From assembly GCA_047636995.1 (NCBI GenBank), contig JBLIGQ010000007.1:1-64000 (forward strand): a stretch of DNA of 64,000 bases, written 5' to 3'. Below are positions 34,338 to 43,304 of this stretch, in pieces. The translations under genes were made by a program, and so were the position numbers. The notes below the pieces were generated by a model, which saw only the letters and a program-made list of their open reading frames with translations, searched no databases and was not told the DNA's origin. The stretch is from JAQWQB01 sp047636995 (lineage in GTDB: Bacteria; Bacteroidota; Bacteroidia; Flavobacteriales_D; Sanyastnellaceae). Position 1 is the first letter of the stretch, and every line of letters begins with the position of its first letter.

Positions 34338-36623
34338 TTAAATTACTTTTAGCTTCGCGAATTTTAAGAGCAATTGCTTTTGTCCAGCAGTTGGGAAGAA
34401 TACTGTGGCCTTTAAGTTGGGTGATTGGCCTTCGATTTTTATCACCTTTCCTTTTCCAAAACGAGCGTGTTCAACTTCTGTTCCCTCAGCAATAGTTAGA
34501 ATGGCTTCTGTGTTTACGGGACCTGATGTGCTTGCAACTTTCGAAAGTGCCTTTCCTCCGGCATTCGGGGCGGGAGTACCTGCTTGTTGCGGCTTATTGA
34601 ACCTGTTCCTTGCAGCCTGGAAATCTCCGCTAGGTCTCGCGGGTTGTCTTCCAAATTGAACCGGAGCAATATTGATATACTGTGGGTCTATTTCCTCAAT
34701 AAAGCGTGAGGGTTCGCATTGCGAAAGCTGCCCCCACCGATAACGTGTAATGGCGTAGGAGAGGAGTGCTCGTTTTTTTGCTCTGGTGATCGCAACGTAA
34801 AATAAGCGTCGTTCTTCTTCTAAGTCTTCTCTAGAGCTGAGAGCCATCTGATTTGGAAACAAGTTTTCTTCAAGCCCAACGATGTATACGTAATCAAATT
34901 CCAATCCTTTTGAAGCGTGGATTGTCATCATGCTTACTTTTTCAATGTCGTCATCGTCCTTATCTGCATCAGTAAGTAGCGCAACGTCAACCATGAAATC
35001 AGGAAGGGTGTTTATGGCGTCTGGATTGTCATCATCAACATCGTCAGAGAACTCTTTCAATCCATTTAGGAGCTCCTGAATGTTTTCATAACGCGCAACA
35101 CCTTCAGGGTTTTTATCTGAATACAATTCGCGAAGCAAGCCTGTGCTTTGGGCAATCTCTTGGCCAAGTTCGAAAGCATTTTTAGTGTCGAGTTGAGCAG
35201 TAAAACTTTTGATATTTGTCTGGAAATCATTCAATTTTGCCTGTGCAGCATTTGGGATTTCAGAGGGGTATTCAAACGGATTTTCAATGACAGCCCACAT
35301 TGGTGCTTTGAACTTAGCTGACGCAATTGTCAACTTGTCCATGGTCGTTTTTCCAATTCCACGCGCAGGATAATTAATGATGCGCTTGAGCGCTTCGTCA
35401 TCATTTTGATTTGCTGCCAATCTGAAATAAGCGAGGAGGTCTTTGATTTCTTTTCGCTGATAGAAAGAAAGGCCTCCGTATATTTTATAAGGGATGTTGA
35501 TTTTGCGTAAAGCTTCTTCAAAAGAACGCGATTGCGAATTGGTTCTATAAAGAATGGCGAAGTCGTTGTGTTTTGCTTGCTCCTGGTTTTTAATTTCGAA
35601 AATAGAATTTGATACAAATCGGCCTTCATCATTGTCAGACATTGACCGATTCAAATAAATTTTCTCGCCATCTACATTGTCAGTCCAAACAGTCTTCTGA
35701 ATCTGATTTTTGTTTTTCGCAATAACAGAATTAGCAGCATTGACAATCACTTTTGTAGAGCGGTAGTTCTGTTCCAACTTGAACATGTCGAAGTCAGGAT
35801 AGTCTTGTTTAAAGTTGAGTATGTTCCCGATGTCTGCTCCTCGGAATCCATAGATTGATTGGGCGTCATCACCTACTACGCAAACGTTTTGATTCACAGC
35901 GCCGAGCTGCTTAATGATCAGGTATTGTGCGAAATTGGTGTCTTGGTACTCATCTACCAAAATGAATTTAAATTTGTGTTGGTAGCGATGTAATACTTCA
36001 GGATAATCTCTAAGGAGAATGTTTGTTTTGTAGAGTAAGTCATCAAAATCCATGGCTCCAGCGCGATAACACCTATCAGCATATGCCTGATAGATTTCGC
36101 CTGTCATGGGTCTTCCGGCTTGGCTATCTTCCCCCATGATTTCCATATTCTGCTTGTAGCTCTCAGGTCCTATTAGATTGTTTTTCGCAGCACTAATACG
36201 TCCATAAATGGTGGCTGGTTTGTACACTTTATCATCCAAGTTGAATGACTTGGTGATTTCTCGAATGAGTGAGCGGCTATCCTGAGTGTCATAGATGGTG
36301 AAATTCCGAGGATAATTAATTTTTTCACATTCGATTCTTAAGATTCTTGAGAACACAGAGTGAAAGGTTCCCATCCAAATATTACTGGCCTCTTTATCTC
36401 CAATGATTTTAGAAATACGCCCTTTCATCTCTTTGGCTGCCTTGTTGGTAAAGGTCAAAGAAAGAATTGAAAATGCGTCAGCACCATTGTTAATGAGGTG
36501 AGCTATTCGATAAGTTAAAACCCTTGTTTTACCTGAGCCTGCGCCTGCAATGACCATCATTGGACCATTAATGTGTTCAGCCGCTTTGCGTTGTTCGCTA
36601 TTGAGTTCGTTGAGATATTCCAC
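34338..36623 (-). CDS. uvrD: UvrD/PcrA-family DNA helicase, 761 aa
   Basis: Superfamily 1A 3'-5' helicase. Motif I is GAGSGKT (about residue 28), Ia LTFTNKAAKEM, II LVDEYQDTN, III VGDDAQSIYGFRGAD, IV LEQNYRST, V SMMTIHASKGLEFDYVYIVG and VI VAITRAKKRA. Its C-terminus carries a PcrA-like tail ending in a beta segment (HARFGKGKVIKIEG) that contacts RNA polymerase in PcrA. The start is taken as GTG 36623, four bases after a perfect -7 box; an upstream TTG at 36644 lies in the promoter. It acts in DNA repair and replication restart. Confidence 0.94.
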   Translation of the reverse strand: MEYLNELNSEQRKAAEHINGPMMVIAGAGSGKTRVLTYRIAHLINNGADAFSILSLTFTNKAAKEMKGRISKIIGDKEASNIWMGTFHSVFSRILRIECEKINYPRNFTIYDTQDSRSLIREITKSFNLDDKVYKPATIYGRISAAKNNLIGPESYKQNMEIMGEDSQAGRPMTGEIYQAYADRCYRAGAMDFDDLLYKTNILLRDYPEVLHRYQHKFKFILVDEYQDTNFAQYLIIKQLGAVNQNVCVVGDDAQSIYGFRGADIGNILNFKQDYPDFDMFKLEQNYRSTKVIVNAANSVIAKNKNQIQKTVWTDNVDGEKIYLNRSMSDNDEGRFVSNSIFEIKNQEQAKHNDFAILYRTNSQSRSFEEALRKINIPYKIYGGLSFYQRKEIKDLLAYFRLAANQNDDEALKRIINYPARGIGKTTMDKLTIASAKFKAPMWAVIENPFEYPSEIPNAAQAKLNDFQTNIKSFTAQLDTKNAFELGQEIAQSTGLLRELYSDKNPEGVARYENIQELLNGLKEFSDDVDDDNPDAINTLPDFMVDVALLTDADKDDDDIEKVSMMTIHASKGLEFDYVYIVGLEENLFPNQMALSSREDLEEERRLFYVAITRAKKRALLSYAITRYRWGQLSQCEPSRFIEEIDPQYINIAPVQFGRQPARPSGDFQAARNRFNKPQQAGTPAPNAGGKALSKVASTSGPVNTEAILTIAEGTEVEHARFGKGKVIKIEGQSPNLKATVFFPTAGQKQLLLKFAKLKVI

Positions 36624-36627
36624 AGAA

Positions 36628-36635
36628 CAAATGTA
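36628..36635 (-). promoter_or_regulatory. -7 box TACATTTG of the helicase gene, predicted leaderless
   Basis: On the minus strand TACATTTG ends at 36628, four bases before GTG 36623. A good -33 TTG at 19-base spacing is not evident. Confidence 0.55.
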
Positions 36636-36778
36636 CCAAATCAATGGATGGGATAAGGGCGAAAAGGATGTGATTTTTGTAGGTGTTTTATTCTGCCTTG
36701 TAAGTGTTCTTTTTCAGGTGGTTCAGAAGGAAAAAAGAATTATTTTTGCAGTTCAATGAAATTTAAATGATCCCGCTC

Positions 36779-36808
36779 TTGGATTTCGGTTTAATCCACG
36801 TACATTTG
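36779..36808 (+). promoter_or_regulatory. Near-ideal promoter of the ribosomal cluster
   Basis: TTG (36779-36781), 19-base spacer, TACATTTG (36801-36808). The leader to the rpsL ATG is about 55 bases and contains a small hairpin, CCCAAA (36813-36818) with TTTGGG (36822-36827), right after the start site. Confidence 0.8.
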
Positions 36809-36870
36809 CAGCCCCAAAAAATTTGGGAAAAATAGATTGTCGAAAACTTTTTGCAAGATAGACCCGCACT

Positions 36871-37251
36871 ATGCCGACTATACAGCAACTGATCCGAAAA
36901 GGACGAATTAGTAAAGTAAAACCCTCAAAGTCAGCAGCTTTGGACTCATGTCCTCAGCGCAGAGGGGTTTGCGTACGTGTATATACAACCACTCCAAAGA
37001 AGCCGAACTCAGCGATGCGTAAAGTAGCGCGTGTTCGATTGACTAACGGAAACGAAGTCAATGCTTACATCGGGGGTGAAGGACACAACCTACAAGAACA
37101 CAGCATTGTGTTAGTGAGAGGTGGTCGTGTAAAAGATCTTCCAGGGGTGCGTTACCACATTGTACGTGGCGCACTTGACACCGCTGGTGTTGAAGGTCGT
37201 AATCAGCGTCGTTCCAAGTACGGAACGAAGCGTCCAAAAAAGAAGAAATAA
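36871..37251 (+). CDS. rpsL: 30S ribosomal protein S12
   Basis: 126 aa, standard length. The decoding-centre loops are intact: TTTPKKPNSAMRKVARVRL with the streptomycin-contact Lys, and the second loop in KDLPGVRYHIVRGALDTAGV. It ends in a lysine-rich tail (KKKK). First gene of the cluster, 62 bases past the -7 box, without a Shine-Dalgarno sequence. Confidence 0.98.
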   Translation: MPTIQQLIRKGRISKVKPSKSAALDSCPQRRGVCVRVYTTTPKKPNSAMRKVARVRLTNGNEVNAYIGGEGHNLQEHSIVLVRGGRVKDLPGVRYHIVRGALDTAGVEGRNQRRSKYGTKRPKKKK

Positions 37252-37269
37252 TATTTCTATAAGCGCGCT

Positions 37270-37737
37270 ATGAGAAGGAAAACGGCGAAACGTAACCCAG
37301 TACTGCCTGACCCACGATTTAACAGTGAGTTGGTGACGAAGTTTGTAAATAACTTAATGTTGCAGGGGAAGAAGAGCATTGCAATGAGTATTTTCTACGA
37401 TGCAATTGATCGCATCGAAGCAAAGACTGAGGAAGATGGATTGGAGTTGTTCAAGAAGGCTTTGGTGAATGTCACCCCTGCGGTTGAAGTACGTAGCCGC
37501 CGAGTTGGTGGTGCGACATTTCAGATTCCGCAGCCAATTCGTGACAGCCGTAAACTGTCCATGGCAATGAAGTGGTTGATTAGTTATACGCGAAAGCGAA
37601 ACGAGAAGTCTATGGCTGAGCGTTTGGCTGGAGAGATTATTGCTGCTGCTAAAGAAGAAGGTGCTACTTTCAAAAAGAAAGAAGATACACACCGTATGGC
37701 TGAGGCAAATAAAGCATTCTCACATTTCCGTTTCTAA
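37270..37737 (+). CDS. rpsG: 30S ribosomal protein S7
   Basis: 155 aa, normal length. Helical bundle with the 16S contact segment VTPAVEVRSRRVGGATFQI and the beta-hairpin, then AMKWLISYTRKRNEKSMAERL and TFKKKEDTHRMAEANKAFSH. Assembly starter of the 30S head. 18 bases after rpsL; no Shine-Dalgarno sequence. Confidence 0.98.
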   Translation: MRRKTAKRNPVLPDPRFNSELVTKFVNNLMLQGKKSIAMSIFYDAIDRIEAKTEEDGLELFKKALVNVTPAVEVRSRRVGGATFQIPQPIRDSRKLSMAMKWLISYTRKRNEKSMAERLAGEIIAAAKEEGATFKKKEDTHRMAEANKAFSHFRF

Positions 37738-37755
37738 CGTATTTACAATAAGAAA

Positions 37756-39864
37756 ATGGCTAAAAGGGATCTTAAGTTAACAAGGAATATCGGTATCATG
37801 GCCCACATTGATGCTGGTAAAACCACTACTACAGAGCGTGTTCTGTACTATACGGGTATTTCACACAAGATTGGTGAAGTTCACGATGGTGCGGCTACAA
37901 TGGACTGGATGGAGCAAGAGCAGGAGCGCGGTATTACTATTACTTCTGCAGCCACAACATGTTTCTGGAGTTACAGAGACGTTGAGTACAAAATGAATAT
38001 CATTGACACTCCGGGACACGTTGATTTCACTGTAGAGGTGGAGCGTTCATTGCGTGTTCTTGATGGTGCGGTTGCTTTGTTTTGTGCAGTAGGAGGTGTT
38101 GAGCCTCAGTCTGAGACTGTTTGGCGTCAAGCTGATAAGTATGGAGTTCCTCGTATTGGATTCGTTAACAAAATGGATCGTTCTGGTGCTGACTTCTTCA
38201 ACGTAGTTGAGCAAGTACGTGAGCGTCTTGGAGCAAACCCTGTGCCGCTTCAGGTTCCAATTGGAGCAGAAGATGATTTTAGAGGAGTTGTTGACTTGAT
38301 CAACAATAAAGCAATGGTTTGGAATGAAGAAGATCAGGGAATGACCTGGACAGAAATTGATATTCCAGAAGACCTTGTAGATACAGTTGCTGAGTGGCGT
38401 GAGAAACTTGTAGAGGCTGCGGCTGAACAAGATGATACATTAATGGAGAAGTATTTTGAGGATCCAAATAGTATCACTGAAGCTGAAATGCTTGCGGCTA
38501 TTCGTAAAGCAACAGTAGCAATGACAATGACACCTATGATGTGTGGTTCTGCTTTTAAGAACAAAGGTGTACAAACAATGCTTGACGCGGTGATGGAATT
38601 CCTCCCGTCTCCTGCAGATGTAGATTCCATTATCGGAATAAATCCGAACACTGAAGAAGAAGAACATCGTCTTTCAAATACAGAAGCGCCATTTGCAGGT
38701 CTTGCGTTTAAGATCGCAACAGATCCTTTCGTAGGACGTCTTTGTTTTATACGCGCATATTCAGGAATACTTCCTGCAGGAAGTTACGTTTTGAACACAC
38801 GATCGAACAAGAAAGAGCGTATTTCAAGATTGTTCCAAATGCACTCTAATAAGCAGAATTCTATTCCAGCTTTAGAGGCGGGTGATATTGGCGCAGCAGT
38901 TGGATTTAAGGATATCCGTACTGGTGATACCTTGTGTGCAGAAGGCAGTCCAATTATCTTGGAATCAATGACTTTCCCAGAGCCCGTTATCGGTATTGCT
39001 ATTGAGCCAAAAACTCAGGCAGATTTGGATAAGTTAGGCGTAGCTTTGAATAAGCTAGCAGAAGAAGACCCTACTTTTACAGTTAAAACTGATGAAAATA
39101 GTGGGCAAACAGTGATCTCAGGAATGGGAGAGCTCCACTTGGAAATTATTGTTGACCGCCTCAGACGTGAGTTTGGTGTTGAATGCAACCAAGGACGTCC
39201 GCAGGTAGCATACAAAGAAGCTATTACTGGTTTTACAGATCACCGTGAGACTTATAAGAAGCAATCAGGTGGACGTGGTAAGTTTGCTGATATTGTGATC
39301 AAGATTTCCGCGCATGATGAGAAAGATGCTTCAGGATTGAAGTTTATTAATAGCATCAAGGGTGGTAATATTCCTCGTGAATTTATTCCCGCAATTGAGA
39401 AAGGTTTCAAGGATTCTATGATAAATGGGGTTCTTGCAGGTTTCCCGATGGATTCTATGCAAGTAGAATTGTTTGATGGGTCTTTTCACCAGGTCGATTC
39501 AGACAGTTTGTCTTTTGAGATCTGTGCGAAAATGGCTTATCGGAACGCGGTTAAAAACTGTAATCCAGTAATTCTTGAGCCGATGATGAAACTTGAGGTG
39601 TTAACACCTGAAGAGAACATGGGAGATGTAATTGGTGATTTGAATAAGCGTAGAGCGCTTATTGAAGGAACAGATGAAAGAAGCGGAGCAACAGTGGTAC
39701 AAGCAAAAGTTCCTTTGAGTGAAATGTTTGGTTACGTAACTGACCTTAGAACAATCACATCTGGACGCGCAAGTTCAACAATGGAATTCTCAAACTATAG
39801 CGAGGCTCCAAGAAATGTAGCTGAGGCAGTAATTGCTGAGGTTCGTGGAAAACAAACAGCATAA
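37756..39864 (+). CDS. fusA: Elongation factor G
   Basis: 702 aa. GTPase motifs: G1 AHIDAGKTT (residue 17 on), G2 RGITITSAA, G3 DTPGHVDF, G4 NKMD, then domains II to V, including the domain IV loop GGRGKFADI and EPMMKLEV. Drives ribosomal translocation and, with RRF, ribosome recycling. In many bacteria tuf follows; here rpsJ follows directly, 12 bases on, as in Bacteroidota. Confidence 0.98.
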   Translation: MAKRDLKLTRNIGIMAHIDAGKTTTTERVLYYTGISHKIGEVHDGAATMDWMEQEQERGITITSAATTCFWSYRDVEYKMNIIDTPGHVDFTVEVERSLRVLDGAVALFCAVGGVEPQSETVWRQADKYGVPRIGFVNKMDRSGADFFNVVEQVRERLGANPVPLQVPIGAEDDFRGVVDLINNKAMVWNEEDQGMTWTEIDIPEDLVDTVAEWREKLVEAAAEQDDTLMEKYFEDPNSITEAEMLAAIRKATVAMTMTPMMCGSAFKNKGVQTMLDAVMEFLPSPADVDSIIGINPNTEEEEHRLSNTEAPFAGLAFKIATDPFVGRLCFIRAYSGILPAGSYVLNTRSNKKERISRLFQMHSNKQNSIPALEAGDIGAAVGFKDIRTGDTLCAEGSPIILESMTFPEPVIGIAIEPKTQADLDKLGVALNKLAEEDPTFTVKTDENSGQTVISGMGELHLEIIVDRLRREFGVECNQGRPQVAYKEAITGFTDHRETYKKQSGGRGKFADIVIKISAHDEKDASGLKFINSIKGGNIPREFIPAIEKGFKDSMINGVLAGFPMDSMQVELFDGSFHQVDSDSLSFEICAKMAYRNAVKNCNPVILEPMMKLEVLTPEENMGDVIGDLNKRRALIEGTDERSGATVVQAKVPLSEMFGYVTDLRTITSGRASSTMEFSNYSEAPRNVAEAVIAEVRGKQTA

Positions 39865-39876
39865 TCGATTTTGACA

Positions 39877-40182
39877 ATGGCTCAGAAGATTCGCATAAAA
39901 TTAAAGTCGTACGATCACAACCTCGTTGATAAGTCAGCTGAGAAAATCGTAAAGACAGTGAAGGCAACCGGTGCTGTAATCAGTGGACCAATTCCATTGC
40001 CAACACATCGTCGTGTGTACACGGTACTCCGTTCACCGCACGTAAATAAAAAATCACGTGAGCAGTTTGAGCTTTCAAGCTACAAGCGCCTCTTAGATAT
40101 TTACAGTTCTTCTGCGAAGACTGTTGATGCCTTGATGCGATTGGAATTGCCAAGTGGAGTTGAAGTAGAAATTAAAGTTTAA
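39877..40182 (+). CDS. rpsJ: 30S ribosomal protein S10
   Basis: 101 aa. MAQKIRIKLKSYDHNLVDKS at the start and GPIPLPTHRRVYTVLRSPHVNKKSREQFE in the long loop, whose second half bears the NusE contact surface used in antitermination. The ATG at 39877 follows fusA by 12 bases; a TTG six bases earlier is also in frame but gives a non-conserved start. Confidence 0.98.
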   Translation: MAQKIRIKLKSYDHNLVDKSAEKIVKTVKATGAVISGPIPLPTHRRVYTVLRSPHVNKKSREQFELSSYKRLLDIYSSSAKTVDALMRLELPSGVEVEIKV

Positions 40183-40193
40183 TAGATAAAGCA

Positions 40194-40814
40194 ATGCCTG
40201 GACTCATAGGGAAAAAAGTAGGTATGACCAGCATCTTCAATGCCTCTGGGAAGAATCTCCCATGCACGATTCTTGAAGCTGGTCCTTGTGTAGTAACGCA
40301 AGTCAAGACCCTGGAGAAAGATGGTTACGAAGCAGTGCAACTTGGTTTTGAAGCCAAAAACGTACGTCGTACATCCAAACCAATGATGGGACACTTTAAG
40401 AAGAACGGATTAGCTCCGATGAAGAAGCTTGTTGAATTCAAGAACTTCGGTAGAGAGCTTAAAACGGGCGATGAAGTGAAAGTTGACGAAGTGTTCAACG
40501 AAGGAGATTATGTCTTCATAGTTGGCCGCAGTAAAGGAAAGGGATTCCAAGGTGTTGTAAAACGCCATGGTTTCGCAGGAGTTGGACAAGCAACTCACGG
40601 ACAACATAACAGGTTACGTGCACCAGGATCGATTGGTGCGGCGTCTTACCCAGCACGTGTATTCAAGGGAATGCGCATGGCAGGTCAGATGGGTAACAAA
40701 CGCGTTACAATTGAAAACTTGGAAGTTCTTAAAGTGATGCCGGAAGAAGGATTGATCATCGTAAAAGGTGCAGTTCCCGGACACAAAGGTGCAACCGTAT
40801 TAATCCGTAAGTAA
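40194..40814 (+). CDS. rplC: 50S ribosomal protein L3
   Basis: 206 aa. Opens MPGLIGKKVGMTSIF. The central extension includes KGKGFQGVVKRHGF and the Gln in GVGQATHGQHNRLRAPGSIG that is methylated by PrmB in E. coli. Binds 23S rRNA near the peptidyl transferase centre. No Shine-Dalgarno; it follows rpsJ by 11 bases. Confidence 0.98.
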   Translation: MPGLIGKKVGMTSIFNASGKNLPCTILEAGPCVVTQVKTLEKDGYEAVQLGFEAKNVRRTSKPMMGHFKKNGLAPMKKLVEFKNFGRELKTGDEVKVDEVFNEGDYVFIVGRSKGKGFQGVVKRHGFAGVGQATHGQHNRLRAPGSIGAASYPARVFKGMRMAGQMGNKRVTIENLEVLKVMPEEGLIIVKGAVPGHKGATVLIRK

Positions 40815-40815
40815 G

Positions 40816-41442
40816 ATGGAATTGACGGTATACAACACAGAGGGGAACAAGACCTCAAAGAAAATTACTCTTGATAGTGATGTGTTCGGTATTGTGCCGA
40901 ATGATCACGCGATCTACTTGGATGTGAAACGCTTTTTAGCTGCTCAGCGCCAAGGAACGCACAAGGCTAAGGAACGTTCTGATGTAAAGGGTTCAACCCG
41001 TAAAATCAAACGTCAGAAAGGAACAGGTACAGCACGTGCCGGAGACATTAAGAATCCGCTTTTTAGAGGTGGAGGTAGAGTTTTCGGTCCGCGCCCTCAC
41101 AAGTATGTTCTTAAAGTGAACATAAAGGTGAAACGCCTGGCAAGAAAGTCAGCTCTTACTTACAAAGCACAAGAAGATGGAATTATGTTCTTGGATGCAT
41201 TGGAAATGAAAGAAGCAAAGACCACGTCTTACTTAAAGGTTCTAAAGAACTTGAAGGTAGAAGACAAGAAGACCTTGCTTGTGTTACCTAGTATCAATGA
41301 AAGTATATATAAGTCTTCTCGTAATCTTAAAGGACACATTGTTCGTGTTGCGGGTGATTTAAATACATACGATATCTTGAATTGTAAGAACCTAATCTTT
41401 GTTGGCGGTGCCCATGAGATAGTTCAAGACATGCTTAAATAA
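40816..41442 (+). CDS. rplD: 50S ribosomal protein L4
   Basis: 208 aa. It begins one base after the L3 stop. The extended loop that lines the exit tunnel lies at about 43-95 (AAQRQGTHKAKERSDVKGST, then KQKGTGTARAGDIKNPLFRG). In E. coli L4 represses the S10 operon. No matching leader structure was looked for beyond the 55-base rpsL leader. Confidence 0.97.
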   Translation: MELTVYNTEGNKTSKKITLDSDVFGIVPNDHAIYLDVKRFLAAQRQGTHKAKERSDVKGSTRKIKRQKGTGTARAGDIKNPLFRGGGRVFGPRPHKYVLKVNIKVKRLARKSALTYKAQEDGIMFLDALEMKEAKTTSYLKVLKNLKVEDKKTLLVLPSINESIYKSSRNLKGHIVRVAGDLNTYDILNCKNLIFVGGAHEIVQDMLK

Positions 41443-41450
41443 TTACAACG

Positions 41451-41744
41451 ATGAGCAACGTATTGATAAAGCCCCTCATTACTGAGAAACTTACAGCTGA
41501 TTCGGAGAAGTACAATCGTTACGGATTCGTAGTAGCTAAAGGAAGTAATAAGGTTGAGATAAAGAAGGCAGTAGAGGCCTCTTATGGAGTGAAGGTTGAG
41601 CAAGTTCGCACTTTAAATGTGGATGGTAAGACAAGGTCACGCTATACGAAGACAGGTCTAGTTACTGGAAGAACTAACGGATACAAGAAGGCGATCGTTC
41701 AGCTAGCTGAAGGAGATGTGATCGACTTTTATGATAACATTTAA
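41451..41744 (+). CDS. rplW: 50S ribosomal protein L23
   Basis: 97 aa. Starts MSNVLIKPLITEKLT, with the docking-site loop and the segment EIKKAVEASYGVKVEQVRTL. It sits at the exit tunnel and binds trigger factor and SRP. Eight bases after rplD. Confidence 0.97.
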   Translation: MSNVLIKPLITEKLTADSEKYNRYGFVVAKGSNKVEIKKAVEASYGVKVEQVRTLNVDGKTRSRYTKTGLVTGRTNGYKKAIVQLAEGDVIDFYDNI

Positions 41745-41745
41745 T

Positions 41746-41753
41746 AGGAGGAG
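41746..41753 (+). promoter_or_regulatory. Strong Shine-Dalgarno sequence before rplB
   Basis: AGGAGGAG, with AGGAGG ending eight bases before the ATG at 41760, an ideal spacing. Nearly all other genes of the cluster have no such site. Confidence 0.75.
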
Positions 41754-41759
41754 TAAGTC

Positions 41760-42584
41760 ATGGCATTAAGAAAGCTAAACCCAATCACTCCAGGTCAACG
41801 ACACAAAGTAATTAGTGAGTTCGATGACATTACGACAGACAAGCCGTATAAGCCTCTCTTGGTAGCAATCAAGAAGTCCGGTGGTCGTAACAACAATGGA
41901 AAAATGACGATGCGTTACCGAGGAGGTGGCCATAAACGTCGCTACAGATTGATTGATTTTAAACGTGACAAGCATGGCGTTGCAGCCACGGTTGAAACAA
42001 TCGAATATGATCCGAACCGTACAGCGCGTATTGCGTTGGTTGCTTATGCAGACGGTGAGAAGCGCTACATTCTAGCCCCAGATGGTTTGAAGGTAGGTCA
42101 GCAAATCATGAGCGGAGCAGAAGCTTCACCAGAGGTAGGAAATACACTTGTTTTAAGTGACATTCCTTTGGGAACAATTATTCACAACATTGAGTTGTAT
42201 CCAGGTCAGGGTGGAATTCTAGCACGTAGTGCCGGAAGTTACGCTCAGCTGAATGCACGTGATAAGAAATATGCGATTATCAAACTTCCTAGTGGAGAGG
42301 TACGCATGATTCTAGCCACATGTACAGCGACTATTGGTTCAGTCTCAAATTCAGAGCATAGCCTTCAAGTTTCTGGGAAAGCAGGACGCAGCCGTTGGTT
42401 GGGTCGCCGTCCAAGAGTGAGAGGTGTTGTAATGAACCCTGTGGATCACCCAATGGGTGGAGGTGAAGGACGTTCGTCCGGAGGTCATCCACGTAGCCGT
42501 AATGGTATTCCAGCGAAAGGTTTTAAAACCCGTAAGCGGAAGAAGCAAAGTAGTAAATATATAATTGAACGTCGTAAGAAATAA
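41760..42584 (+). CDS. rplB: 50S ribosomal protein L2
   Basis: 274 aa, normal length. OB-fold and SH3 parts with HPRSRNGIPAKGFKTRKRKK at the end and the conserved His in NPVDHPMGGGEGRSSGGHP, near the peptidyl transferase centre. Needed for subunit association. It is preceded by the strongest ribosome-binding site in the cluster. Confidence 0.98.
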   Translation: MALRKLNPITPGQRHKVISEFDDITTDKPYKPLLVAIKKSGGRNNNGKMTMRYRGGGHKRRYRLIDFKRDKHGVAATVETIEYDPNRTARIALVAYADGEKRYILAPDGLKVGQQIMSGAEASPEVGNTLVLSDIPLGTIIHNIELYPGQGGILARSAGSYAQLNARDKKYAIIKLPSGEVRMILATCTATIGSVSNSEHSLQVSGKAGRSRWLGRRPRVRGVVMNPVDHPMGGGEGRSSGGHPRSRNGIPAKGFKTRKRKKQSSKYIIERRKK

Positions 42585-42595
42585 GTTGATTAACT

Positions 42596-42877
42596 ATGGC
42601 TCGTTCACTGAAGAAACCACCATTTGTGCACTATAAGCTAACTCAGCGAGTTGGCGAGGCACAAGAATCTGGAAAGAAATCCGTGATCAAAACTTGGTCA
42701 CGAAGCTCCACCATAACACCTGACTTTGTCGGGATGACAATTGCAGTCCACAACGGACGACAATTTATTCCTGTCTATTGTACAGAGAACATGGTAGGTC
42801 ACAAGCTAGGGGAGTTTTCTCCTACTCGTACTTTCCGCGGACACGGAGGAAATAAAAAAGATAAAGGAAGACGTTAA
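42596..42877 (+). CDS. rpsS: 30S ribosomal protein S19
   Basis: 93 aa. Begins MARSLKKPPFVHYKLTQRV; the family core TWSRSSTITPDFVGMTIAVHNG and KLGEFSPTRTFRGHGG is intact. 30S head protein near the A-site. No Shine-Dalgarno. Followed after 22 bases by rplV. Confidence 0.98.
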   Translation: MARSLKKPPFVHYKLTQRVGEAQESGKKSVIKTWSRSSTITPDFVGMTIAVHNGRQFIPVYCTENMVGHKLGEFSPTRTFRGHGGNKKDKGRR

Positions 42878-42899
42878 TCAACGTATAAAGATTTAAGTC

Positions 42900-43295
42900 A
42901 TGGGTGCCAGAAAACGACTGAAGGCTGAGGAACGCAAAGAGGAAATGAAAAGCCTCTCTATTGCGAAGTTGAACAACTGTCCAACTTCCCCTCGTAAGAT
43001 GCGCATTGTTGCAGATACCATTCGTGGTAAAGATGTATTTCAAGCGTTGAATATATTAAAATTCAGCAAGCAGGATGCTTCAAATAGACTAGAAAAGCTA
43101 TTGCGTAGTGCAATTGCCAACTGGGAAACGAAAAACGAGGGTGATCGTCCTGAGGAATCTAACCTTGTGGTTAGTGAAATCCAGGTAGATAGTGCTCGTA
43201 TGCTTAAGCGTTTGAGACCTGCTCCGCAGGGACGTGCGCACCGCATTAGAAAACGATCTAACCACGTTACAATCATCGTTGATAGCGCCAAATAA
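42900..43295 (+). CDS. rplV: 50S ribosomal protein L22
   Basis: 131 aa, with an N-terminal extension of about 20 charged residues before LNNCPTSPRKMRIVADTIRG. The tunnel-lining beta-hairpin lies in MLKRLRPAPQGRAHRIRKRS. Assembly and macrolide-contact protein. The extension is moderate and common in Bacteroidota. Confidence 0.97.
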   Translation: MGARKRLKAEERKEEMKSLSIAKLNNCPTSPRKMRIVADTIRGKDVFQALNILKFSKQDASNRLEKLLRSAIANWETKNEGDRPEESNLVVSEIQVDSARMLKRLRPAPQGRAHRIRKRSNHVTIIVDSAK

Positions 43296-43304
43296 GACAA
43301 TAGA

